From the NCBI GenBank assembly GCA_964429355.1, contig CAYSCH010000104.1, positions 1 to 24,516 of the forward strand: 24,516 bases of DNA. Direction: 5' to 3'. This document shows positions 1-7,056 of this stretch, one piece after another; positions within the stretch are counted from its first letter, which is position 1, and every line of letters begins with the position of its first letter. The DNA comes from JAAYAY01 sp964429355 (GTDB lineage Bacteria > Planctomycetota > Planctomycetia > Pirellulales > Thermoguttaceae). The position numbers and the translations under genes are program-made. The notes below the pieces were generated by a model. It saw only the letters and a list, made by a program, of their open reading frames with translations. It was not told where the DNA came from and did not search any database.

Positions 1-96
1 CCGAGCCAGAAGGCGTTCCACCTCGTCCAGTTGAAGTTGATTCAGCTCCCCAAGGCGTTTTGTCAAGCGAGCCACCATTTGTTCACGATTGCACAT
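1..96 (-). CDS. N-terminal 32 residues of an unrecognised protein, cut by the window edge
   Basis: Reading the minus strand from ATG at 96-94, the frame stays open for 32 codons to the window edge. A good Shine-Dalgarno, GGAGGGG, lies on the minus strand at 111-105, 8 nt before the ATG, which is the main reason to believe this start. The visible peptide is charged and leucine-rich, with hydrophobic residues spaced like an amphipathic helix (LGELNQLQLDEVERLLAR at the end). There is no signal peptide. A short cytoplasmic protein such as an antitoxin or small regulator would fit, but nothing visible decides it. I do not recognise the family. Confidence 0.5.
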   Translation of the reverse strand, partial: MCNREQMVARLTKRLGELNQLQLDEVERLLAR

Positions 97-214
97 GGGC
101 GTTGCCCCTCCAGGCTTGGCGTGCCGCCGGAATTGGTGACCAGTATTGTCCGTGTAGGGCAATGCTGTTTCAAGAGGGAGGTCTTCTGAAAGGCATGCCG
201 TGTGTTGAAGGAAA

Positions 215-232
215 GCGGCGACGAGTCGCCGC
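215..232. repeat. GC-rich palindrome, possible dispersed intergenic repeat
   Basis: GCGGCGAC-GA-GTCGCCGC is a perfect inverted repeat of 8-base arms around two central bases. As RNA it would form a 6-bp GC stem with a 6-nt loop. No T-run follows on either strand, so it is not a typical intrinsic terminator. The surrounding AAAGCGGCGACGAGTCGCCGCACTCC resembles, from memory, a repeat family scattered between planctomycete genes; this needs a within-genome search. Confidence 0.4.
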
Positions 233-415
233 ACTCCAAAACAAGAATAATCCCCAGCGATCGCCCTGGCTATAGAAGGCCCGTCCGCTCCGACGTGAAT
301 TGTGTCTCCTCGCTCCGAGTCTGGTCAGAAACCTTAGATCGCTTGAGACTTTCTTCCCAGAATCCGTGTTTCGTCCGTGGCTCACCGCCGGATTCATCCC
401 TTTCCAATCGCCTGC

Positions 416-445
416 TTGACGCCCGCCGGAACGTCGATTTAGAAT
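416..445 (+). promoter_or_regulatory. Sigma-70-like promoter for the downstream oxidoreductase
   Basis: TTGACG at 416-421 (5 of 6 consensus bases) and TAGAAT at 440-445 (5 of 6) are separated by 18 bases. The predicted transcription start near 452 gives a leader of about 85 nt before the ATG at 537. Planctomycete promoter consensus is poorly known, so this rests on similarity to the general bacterial pattern. Confidence 0.4.
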
Positions 446-462
446 TCACGCCAATTCACGAG

Positions 463-492
463 GCCCGCAAGCCAGTTCCCTGTTCTGCGGGC
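463..492 (+). promoter_or_regulatory. Leader hairpin upstream of the oxidoreductase
   Basis: GCCCGCA at 463-469 pairs perfectly with TGCGGGC at 486-492 around a 16-nt loop. It lies in the predicted 5' leader, 44 nt before the start codon. No T-run follows. It could be a stability or regulatory hairpin, or chance in GC-rich DNA. Confidence 0.3.
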
Positions 493-536
493 TCCGATTA
501 CCTGTTCCACCGATCGAGATGAAGTGAGGTATTCCC

Positions 537-1652
537 ATGGCCGGCAAGCAGTTCAATGTCGCGATGATCGGACTTGGTTTCGGAGCGGAATTCATCCCGA
601 TCTACCAGAAACACCCCCTGGCGAATCTCTACGCGATCTGCCGGCGGAGCATGGACAAGTTGCACAAGCTCGGCGATGCCTGCGGCATCGAAAGACGCTA
701 TACGAAATTCGAAGACGTCCTGGCCGACCCGGCTGTCGACTTCGTCCACATCAACTCGCCGATCCCCGACCACGCCTGGATGTCGATGGAAGCTCTCAAG
801 GCCGGCAAGCACGTCATGTGCACCGTGCCCATGGCCACCACCGTCGACGAGTGTCGGCAGATCTGCGAGCTGGTTCAGCAAACCGGCCTCAAATACATGA
901 TGGCCGAGACGGTCGTCTACAGCCGCGAGTTCCTGTTCATCAAGGAGCTGTACGAGAAGGGCCAACTCGGCAAGATCCAGTACATGGCCGCTTCCCATCC
1001 GCAGGACATGGAAGGCTGGCCCGAGTACTGGGAGCGGATGATTCCCATGCACTACGCCACCCACGTGGTCAGTCCGGTGCTCGGGCTCGTCAAGGGCCTG
1101 GCCGAGTACGTGAGCTGTTTCGGGTCGGGAACCATCAACGAGGAGCTCGCCCGCAAGTCGGGCAACTCGTTTGCCGTCGAGTCGTGCCACATCAAGATCA
1201 AGGACTCCGACATTGCCGCCCACATCTGGCGATTCCTCTTCGACACCGCCCGTCAGTATCGCGAGAGCTTCGATGTTTACGGCACGAAGAAGAGTTTCGA
1301 ATGGACCCTGGTGGAGGGCGAGGAGCACGTGATCCACACGGCCAAGAAGCCGGAGCCCGAGATTCCCGAGCGGGTCAGAGTGCCCGACTACGCCCACCTC
1401 CTGCCGGAAGAGATTCGCCAGTTCACCCGCTCGATCCAGGACGCCGACCACCTTTCCTTCATTCAAGGCGGCGGGCACGGCGGTTCCCATCCCCACCTGG
1501 TCAACGAGATGCTGAGCGCACTGGCTGGGGATCGCGATCCGTGGCCCAACGCGGTGACCAGCGCCAACTGGACCTGCGTCGGCATCTGCGCCCACGAGTC
1601 GGCAAAACAGGGTGGCGCAATCGTGAGGCTGCCCGACTTCACGCTCGTTTAA
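537..1652 (+). CDS. Gfo/Idh/MocA family protein with atypical active-site motif
   Basis: A 371-residue protein, a normal length for this family of NAD(P)-dependent sugar or cyclitol oxidoreductases. The Rossmann nucleotide loop is at residues 9-18 (MIGLGFGAEF). The second family landmark, normally EKP, reads TVP at residues 96-98, so the usual lysine is valine. A conserved-looking His-rich stretch (MHYATHVVSP, 171-180) follows in the C-terminal substrate domain. There is no signal peptide, so it is cytoplasmic, unlike the second family member at 17335. The start is the ATG at 537 with TGAGGT at 525-530, 6 nt upstream. Lys-to-Val in this motif is seen in relatives that use NAD without the classical dehydrogenase step, such as GH109-type glycosidases (EVP). 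Family assignment is firm. Whether it acts as dehydrogenase or redox-assisted glycosidase is open. Its TAA overlaps the stop of the convergent oxidoreductase gene. Confidence 0.9.
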   Translation: MAGKQFNVAMIGLGFGAEFIPIYQKHPLANLYAICRRSMDKLHKLGDACGIERRYTKFEDVLADPAVDFVHINSPIPDHAWMSMEALKAGKHVMCTVPMATTVDECRQICELVQQTGLKYMMAETVVYSREFLFIKELYEKGQLGKIQYMAASHPQDMEGWPEYWERMIPMHYATHVVSPVLGLVKGLAEYVSCFGSGTINEELARKSGNSFAVESCHIKIKDSDIAAHIWRFLFDTARQYRESFDVYGTKKSFEWTLVEGEEHVIHTAKKPEPEIPERVRVPDYAHLLPEEIRQFTRSIQDADHLSFIQGGGHGGSHPHLVNEMLSALAGDRDPWPNAVTSANWTCVGICAHESAKQGGAIVRLPDFTLV

Positions 1653-3037
1653 CGCAGATACGCTCCGTGTGCGAGCAGCTCCCGCTGCAGTTGGCCCACG
1701 TCCAGCTTGCCGGGCGACACCCCGCCGCGAAATGCCAGCCGGGCGGCCCGGCCGGCCGCCTCGCCAATGGCCATGCAGGTCGACATCACCCGGATCGCCG
1801 CCATCGCCTCGTGCGTGGTCGAGATGCAGCGCCCGGCCACGAGCAGATTGCCGACCGCCTGGGGCACGAGCGACCGGTAGGGAATGTCATAACAGTCGCC
1901 GCACCACTGGAGGGTGCAGTCGTTGTCGCTCGGACGATGCAGATCGATCGGGTAACTGGCCACGGCAATCGCATCGTCGAACCGGCGGCAACTCAGAATG
2001 TCGTCGGCCGTCATCACATACTGACCCACGATCCGGCGGGTCTCGCGGATCCCCAGAAACGGAGCGGCGACGACGAAACGGGCCTTCTCAAACCCGGGCA
2101 CATAAGACACGAGGTATTTGAGGATATCGCCCATCTGCCGGCGAGCCTCGATCTCGCCGCGGGTGAGGCTCCGCGGATCGGTGCCGTCGACGGCCGTGAC
2201 ACGAGTCATGTTTACCCACACCTCGCCCGGCCGCAGGCCGGTGATCAGGATCGTCCTCTCAGTCGCGATCTTCAGACCCGCGTTCCGGGCCTGCTGGAGG
2301 AGCTGCCTCAAGCCCACGACGATGAACCGCTCGTGCCTGCCGAAGTAATCGGCCGGAATGATATCGGCCTGGCAGGTCTTGGGATCCTCGCTCAACGCCC
2401 GTCGGAGTCTTTCGGTGTCGACATCGGCCAGGCAGAACATGAGCGTGGGAGGCTGCATGCCGCCCTGCTCGTTCCCCTTTTCGCAGGGCACGCCCGCCCG
2501 AAAGGCCACGTCGCCGTCACCGGTCGCGTCGATGACGATCGGGGCGGTGATGGCTTCCCTTCCCGCCTTGCTCTCGATCACGACCGCCTGGATTCGGTCC
2601 CCCTCCATGACGACGCCGACGAAAGTCGAATAGAGCACCAGGTCGACGCCCCGCTCGGCGAGCATCTCCAGCGCGGTCGACTTGACGGCCTCCGGATCGA
2701 TCAGCGTCAGGCTCACGTGGAGTGGGCAGGCTTGGTGCTCGCCGGCTGCGCCACGGGCTTTCAGCCGGTCGATGAACTGCTGTGGCAGCCCGGCGATGAT
2801 CGGCTTACCCTTCTGGCTCAGGAAACCCAGCACGGGGAGCCCGATTGTCAGGTTGCCTCCTACATAGCTCCGCCCCTCGACCAGGACCACCTTCAAGCCG
2901 TCCTCGGCCGCCGCAAGGGCTGCCATCAGGCCAGCCGGCCCGGCGCCGACCACCAGAACATCAGCTTCCGCCTTGACCGCCAGATCCCTGGCCGGTTCGT
3001 GGATCGAACGACTTGCCTGCGATTCCATCGGGTTCAT
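1649..3037 (-). CDS. FAD-dependent oxidoreductase (FAD_oxidored-like)
   Basis: A 462-residue flavoprotein. The N-terminal dinucleotide-binding loop GAGPAG is at residues 31-36, with an acidic residue at the end of the second strand (E54). A second FAD contact, ATGDGD, is at 171-176, and a GNLLVAGRCIS block near the C-terminus completes the FAD site. This pattern fits the FAD_oxidored (PF12831) group common in planctomycete sugar-acid loci; the substrate is unknown. The open frame runs upstream into the transporter gene, but the sensible start is the ATG at 3037. It overlaps the transporter stop as ATGA, so translation is probably coupled, and the local Shine-Dalgarno is weak. It likely works on a compound imported by that MFS protein. 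The reading frame ends head-on with the Gfo/Idh/MocA gene, sharing the bases TTAA at 1649-1652. Confidence 0.88.
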   Translation of the reverse strand: MNPMESQASRSIHEPARDLAVKAEADVLVVGAGPAGLMAALAAAEDGLKVVLVEGRSYVGGNLTIGLPVLGFLSQKGKPIIAGLPQQFIDRLKARGAAGEHQACPLHVSLTLIDPEAVKSTALEMLAERGVDLVLYSTFVGVVMEGDRIQAVVIESKAGREAITAPIVIDATGDGDVAFRAGVPCEKGNEQGGMQPPTLMFCLADVDTERLRRALSEDPKTCQADIIPADYFGRHERFIVVGLRQLLQQARNAGLKIATERTILITGLRPGEVWVNMTRVTAVDGTDPRSLTRGEIEARRQMGDILKYLVSYVPGFEKARFVVAAPFLGIRETRRIVGQYVMTADDILSCRRFDDAIAVASYPIDLHRPSDNDCTLQWCGDCYDIPYRSLVPQAVGNLLVAGRCISTTHEAMAAIRVMSTCMAIGEAAGRAARLAFRGGVSPGKLDVGQLQRELLAHGAYLR

Positions 3038-4266
3038 CTTTCGGGAGGAGTTTCGGGCCGCGTGCAGGTCCAGAGGATCACCGCGGCAATTGGATGAAGA
3101 AAGGCCATGATCAGGAACATCCGGGCCATCCCCAGGTTTTGCATGGCCTCGCCGACATAGTAGTTGAATACCATCGCCCCCGCCGCGCCAAATCCGGCGG
3201 CAATTCCGAGCACGCCCCCCACGTTGGCCGTGGGAAACGTTTCGGCCACCACGACGCTCAGGGTGAACAGCCAGCTCAAACACGCCACGGCCACCACGCT
3301 GAACACGAAGAGCACCAGGGCCGGGTGGCTGAGGTACGGCGTAAACATGCACACCGGCGCCAGCGCGGCCATGATTGTGAGCATCACCTTGCGAGCCCGC
3401 AGCGGCTCGATCCCGCGCCGCACCAGCCAATCGGACCAGGCGGAACTGCCGATCGCCCCCAGATCGGCCGCAAGAAACGGAATCCAGCCGACCATGCCGG
3501 TCTCAGCCAGCGACAGGCCTAGATTCTCCTGGAAATAGCCCGGCAGCCAGAACAGACAGAAATACCACACGGGGTCGCTGATGAATCGGCACAACAACAC
3601 GCCCCACAGGCTCCGCGTTCGCCAGAGCTCCGGCCAGGAGAAGCCGGGGCGGAAAGCCGAGCGAGCAAGATCCAACTCGCCGGCCATTTCCGGCGGCGGA
3701 TCGCGGTAAACGAACCACCAGACCGTGGCGATCGCCAGTCCGGCAATTCCTGGAACGATGAAGGCCACATGCCAGTTGTAGCGAATCGCCAACCAGGCCA
3801 CCAGCGGCGGCGCGGCAATGGCCCCGATGGAACTGCCGGCCACACACACGCTGTTGGCCGTGGCCCGCAGCGTGCCGGGAAACCATATGGCGACTACCCG
3901 CAACTGGGCCGGAAACGCCACCGGTTCGGCCAGGCCGAGCAGGGCCCGGAAGCCCGTGAACAGACCGAGCGTCCGTGTCAGCCCTGTGCCGACGCACGCC
4001 AGCGACCAGGTCACGATTCCCAGCAACATCATCACACGGGCGCCAAAACGATCGACGAGCCAGCCGACGATCGGATACGAGATCGCGTAGCAAACGGCAA
4101 ACACATTGACGACCATCGCATACCCGCGATCGTCGATGTCGAACTCCTCCTTGAGCGCCGGCTTGAGGATCGACACGATCTGGCGATCGAAATAGTTCAG
4201 CACGATCGCGCTAAAGATAATGAGCAGAATGATCCAGCGACGCCGGGAGGGAATCAGAAACGTCAT
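3034..4266 (-). CDS. MFS transporter, anion:cation symporter / hexuronate-like
   Basis: A 410-residue inner-membrane protein with about 12 hydrophobic segments, the usual size for the major facilitator superfamily. Near the N-terminus, NYFDRQIVSILKP (24-36) resembles the first-helix motif of ExuT-type hexuronate and organic-acid symporters. The cytoplasmic loop motif A is at 68-80 (GxxxDRxGxR form). A sugar acid or similar anion is the likely substrate, by family only. The start is the ATG at 4266, with a weak GAGAG 5 nt upstream; a GTG at 4272 in the same frame would add two residues. It is the first gene of a two-gene minus-strand operon with the FAD oxidoreductase, joined by an ATGA overlap. 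Confidence 0.88.
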   Translation of the reverse strand: MTFLIPSRRRWIILLIIFSAIVLNYFDRQIVSILKPALKEEFDIDDRGYAMVVNVFAVCYAISYPIVGWLVDRFGARVMMLLGIVTWSLACVGTGLTRTLGLFTGFRALLGLAEPVAFPAQLRVVAIWFPGTLRATANSVCVAGSSIGAIAAPPLVAWLAIRYNWHVAFIVPGIAGLAIATVWWFVYRDPPPEMAGELDLARSAFRPGFSWPELWRTRSLWGVLLCRFISDPVWYFCLFWLPGYFQENLGLSLAETGMVGWIPFLAADLGAIGSSAWSDWLVRRGIEPLRARKVMLTIMAALAPVCMFTPYLSHPALVLFVFSVVAVACLSWLFTLSVVVAETFPTANVGGVLGIAAGFGAAGAMVFNYYVGEAMQNLGMARMFLIMAFLHPIAAVILWTCTRPETPPER

Positions 4267-4377
4267 GAACACTCTCGCTCGCGGGCGGCGGGGCCGCAGG
4301 CCGGTACGAGCTACCGCTCGGATAGCATGGCCCGCTCCCGTTGGTCGCTAATCTTCGGAAAGGAGCTTACGTTTTTT

Positions 4378-4405
4378 GTTGGGGTTCAGAGATCTCTCGC
4401 CCAAC
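4378..4405. promoter_or_regulatory. Nested inverted repeat, candidate operator
   Basis: Outer arms GTTGGG (4378-4383) and CCCAAC (4400-4405) enclose the perfect 10-base palindrome AGAGATCTCT (4388-4397), almost sharing the same centre. It lies about 110 nt upstream of the transporter start on the minus strand, a typical place for a repressor site. A TTTTTT run lies directly before it on the plus strand, the wrong side for a plus-strand terminator. Confidence 0.35.
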
Positions 4406-4614
4406 CGGAGGCGAGTATGGAACTGAGATCCGGATGAGTCAAGATGCCGAGTATTTATTCACTTCCTTTCATGCCATGCCGGGTGCCGAACCAGTCGTGC
4501 ATCTCTTTCTCAAAAGGTGCCACCACCTCCGCAAGTTCCGGCCGCCTGAGATAGCATCTGAATGTCGATCTCCGCGAGCGGTCGGGCTCCGGATTGCGAA
4601 CTTGGACGCAACTC

Positions 4615-4643
4615 TTGACCCACCCTCTCGGCAGAGCTAAAAC
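4615..4643 (+). promoter_or_regulatory. Sigma-70-like promoter for the esterase
   Basis: TTGACC (4615-4620, 5 of 6) and TAAAAC (4638-4643, 4 of 6) are separated by 17 bases, ahead of the esterase gene. The leader would be about 120 nt. This is a sequence match only. Confidence 0.38.
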
Positions 4644-4769
4644 CATCGAAGCCTTCGCTGGGCCCCGGCTGGGAACCATTGTCGCAGACGGTCGCTGTTG
4701 ACAGAGCCAGTAGCGACACTTGCTCATTGGTTGAACATTACACTCTATGCGCAGCTTCGGGAGAACACC

Positions 4770-6857
4770 ATGACCGCCCAACTTCGCACCACACGACGGG
4801 GTCTGCTGCAGGCGACCGGAGCCTCCCTTCTCGGCCTGGCCCTGGCCGATTGGATCATGACCGATGAGCTCGCGGCCTTGGCCCAGGCGACAGACAAAGG
4901 ACTGGAGCCGCTCAACCGTTTTCCCAGGATGATCCAGAACTACCTCGTTCAGCGAGTCCGCCAGGCGGAGGTCTTGGCCGACGAGAATAGGGGGGCACTC
5001 AAGACCAAGGCCGATGCGGAACAGTACGTCCAGAGCGTCCGCCAGCGAATTCGTACGTGCTTCGGCCCCGAACCGGAACGGACACCGCTGAATGCCAAGG
5101 TCACCGGCATCGTCCAGCGCGATGCCTACAGGATCGAGAACGTCCTCTTCGAGAGCCGCCCCGGCATGCTCGTGACTGCCAACCTGTACGTGCCCAAGGA
5201 CCGCCAAGGGCCGATGCCCGGCGTGGTGGGAACGTGCGGCCATTCCGAGAATGGGAAGGCGGCCGAGGCCTACCAATCGTTCGCCCAGGGGCTGGCACGG
5301 CAGGGCTACGTCGTGCTCATCTACGATCCGATCGGACAGGGCGAACGCCTCCAGTACGTCCAAGAAGACCTCAAGAGCCGTATCGGCGTAGGCGTCAAAG
5401 AGCACCTTTACGCGGGCAATCAGCAGATGCTCGTAGGCGAGTTTCTCGGCTCGTGGCAGGCCTGGGACGGCATTCGCGCCCTGGATTATCTCCTTACCCG
5501 TCCCGAGGTCGACCCAAAACAGGTCGGCATAACCGGCAACTCGGGAGGCGGTACGATGACCACCTGGCTCTGCGGCGTCGAACACCGCTGGACCATGGCG
5601 GCCCCGTCGTGTTTTGTGACCACGTTCCGGCGGAACGCCGAGAACGAGCTCCCGGCCGATACGGAGCAGTGCCCGCCAAAAGCCTTGGCCCTCGGCCTGG
5701 ACCACTCCGACTTCCTCGCGGCCCTGGCCCCGGCACCGGTCATCATCCTCGGCAAGGAAAAAGACTTCTTCGACGTCCGCGGTGTCGAAGAGTCGTACGC
5801 TCGGCTCAAGCATCTCTACAAACTGCTCGGGGCTGAAGACAACATCGCCATGTTCATCGGCCCCACCCCCCACGGCTACACCCAGGAGAACCGCGAGGCC
5901 ATGTACCGCTGGTTCAATCGGGTCACCCAGGTCAGCGACGCCCAGGCGGAACCCGCCCTCGTGATCGAGAAAGACGAGGTCCTCCAGTGCACGCCCAAGG
6001 GCCAGGTTGCGGATCTCGGGTCGCGAACCGTCTTTTCTTTCACCAAAGAGAAGGCCGAGCGACTCCGCAAGGACCGCAGTACGCCCGAAGGGGATGCACT
6101 CATCCAGGCGGTTCGCGGCGTCCTCAAGCTGCCCGAATCAATCGTTGTGCCGGACTATCGCATTCTTCGCCCCATCGGCGGCCGCAAATATCCCAGGAAG
6201 GCGGCTGTCACCTATGCCGTTGAGACCGAGCCGGGCGTTCATGCCTTGGTCACTCTCCTGCAGGAAGAGCAGCTTGTCAGCCGCCCGCCGCGCGACGGCA
6301 AACGAGCGATACTCTACGTTTCGCACCACTCGGCCGACGCCGAGCTGCGCGACGAACCGCTTGTCAAGGAATTGCTCGAGGCCGGGGCCGGCACCCCCTT
6401 CTTCGCCTGCGACGTTCGCGGCATCGGCGAGTCGCAGCCCGACACTTGTGGAGTGAACCAATACCTGCAGCCCTACGGCAGCGACTTTTTCGGCGCCGCC
6501 CACAGCCTGATGCTCGACGATGCCACGCCCGCCCAGCGGACCCGCGACGTGCTGGGCGTGCTGGAGTGGCTGGCCTCCAGCGGCTACGAAGGAGTCCACC
6601 TGGCAGCCAAGGGCTGGGGCGCGATCCCAGCCACGTTTGCCGCCGTCGTGTCGAATCGAGTCCAGCAAGTGACCCTCAAGAATGCCCTGGTATCCTACTC
6701 GGCGATCGCAGAATCAGAAGACTATGTCTGGCCGCTGTCGAGCTTCGTGTGGGACATCCTGGCGACGGTCGACCTGCCCGACTGCTACGGTTGGCTCAAA
6801 GAACGCAAACAGTTGCGGCACGTTGCCCCCTGCGGACCCAATGACGCACCCGTGTAG
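4770..6857 (+). CDS. Tat-exported alpha/beta hydrolase (acetyl-xylan-esterase-like), two hydrolase-like domains
   Basis: A 695-residue protein. The start is the ATG at 4770 with GGGAG at 4759-4763; this gives a twin-arginine signal (TTRRGLLQATG, residues 7-17, then a hydrophobic stretch), whereas the longer upstream frame would bury it. The first hydrolase domain (about 110-390) has a GNSGG nucleophile elbow with Ser258, an acidic candidate in EKDFFD (330-335) and a His in PTPHGY (366-371), a complete Ser-Asp-His set. The fold suggests ester hydrolysis of acetylated or similar carbohydrates, with the exact substrate unknown. The second half (about 475-695) repeats hydrolase features, but at the elbow it reads KGWGA (614-618) without serine, so it is probably a non-catalytic domain. 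It is monocistronic between a likely promoter and a terminator. It acts outside the cytoplasm. Confidence 0.85.
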   Translation: MTAQLRTTRRGLLQATGASLLGLALADWIMTDELAALAQATDKGLEPLNRFPRMIQNYLVQRVRQAEVLADENRGALKTKADAEQYVQSVRQRIRTCFGPEPERTPLNAKVTGIVQRDAYRIENVLFESRPGMLVTANLYVPKDRQGPMPGVVGTCGHSENGKAAEAYQSFAQGLARQGYVVLIYDPIGQGERLQYVQEDLKSRIGVGVKEHLYAGNQQMLVGEFLGSWQAWDGIRALDYLLTRPEVDPKQVGITGNSGGGTMTTWLCGVEHRWTMAAPSCFVTTFRRNAENELPADTEQCPPKALALGLDHSDFLAALAPAPVIILGKEKDFFDVRGVEESYARLKHLYKLLGAEDNIAMFIGPTPHGYTQENREAMYRWFNRVTQVSDAQAEPALVIEKDEVLQCTPKGQVADLGSRTVFSFTKEKAERLRKDRSTPEGDALIQAVRGVLKLPESIVVPDYRILRPIGGRKYPRKAAVTYAVETEPGVHALVTLLQEEQLVSRPPRDGKRAILYVSHHSADAELRDEPLVKELLEAGAGTPFFACDVRGIGESQPDTCGVNQYLQPYGSDFFGAAHSLMLDDATPAQRTRDVLGVLEWLASSGYEGVHLAAKGWGAIPATFAAVVSNRVQQVTLKNALVSYSAIAESEDYVWPLSSFVWDILATVDLPDCYGWLKERKQLRHVAPCGPNDAPV

Positions 6858-6867
6858 GTCCCTCGCC

Positions 6868-6892
6868 CCCGCACCTGAACAGGCGGGTTTCT
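6868..6892 (+). terminator. Short intrinsic terminator after the esterase
   Basis: CCCG (6868-6871) and CCT (6874-6876) pair with AGG (6881-6883) and CGGG (6884-6887) around a GAAC loop, with a two-base bulge, followed by TTTCT. It begins 11 nt after the esterase stop codon. The stem is short and the T-run weak, but the position is right. The rest of the 200-nt convergent gap holds only a weak hairpin, GTGAA-TTCAC (6995-7008), flanked by direct repeats CAAAGATC. Confidence 0.45.
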
Positions 6893-7056
6893 CGCACTGA
6901 ATGATTCATCCGGGACCACGCTACGTGAGCTGGGCGATTCAAAACCCCGGCCTGTATGGCGCGCCGCCTCACTGTACTACTGACCTCAAAGATCGTGAAG
7001 TTTTTCACAAAGATCCGCGACTTGCCGGGAGCAGGCCACTCAAGCCGAGCGGTAGT

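Larger units (their letters stand above)
97..536. other. Intergenic region between divergent genes
   Basis: No convincing gene. Short open frames here have no ribosome binding site and no protein-like composition. The stretch holds a palindrome at 215-232, a sigma-70-like promoter at 416-445, a short direct repeat (AATTCACG at 443-450 and 453-460, ten bases apart) around the expected transcription start, and a hairpin at 463-492 in the presumed leader of the downstream oxidoreductase. Confidence 0.6.
4267..4769. other. Intergenic region between divergent transporter and esterase genes
   Basis: About 500 bases with no gene I can support. It contains a nested inverted repeat at 4378-4405 near the transporter operon and a promoter-like sequence at 4615-4643 facing the esterase. 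A frame on the minus strand ending at 4455 reads rather like protein over its last 35 codons, but it has no clear start and may be a remnant or chance. Confidence 0.55.

Noticed and set aside
524..3097. Very long plus-strand open frame (over 850 codons) overlapping the oxidoreductase genes
   Set aside because: It is out of frame with the clear Gfo/Idh/MocA protein and antisense to the flavoprotein. Its composition is Arg/Pro/His-rich shadow sequence caused by high third-position GC.
4455..4640. Minus-strand frame ending EMHDWFGTRHGMKGSE that reads like protein
   Set aside because: It has no start or ribosome site of its own, is only open because it continues antisense through the esterase gene, and I recognise no family. 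It could be a remnant, but the support is too weak.
6987..7015. Direct repeat CAAAGATC flanking a GTGAA-TTCAC hairpin, considered as terminator of the pair A CRTAC1-like gene
   Set aside because: The stem is only 5 bp and AT-rich, without a T-run in the right place on the minus strand.
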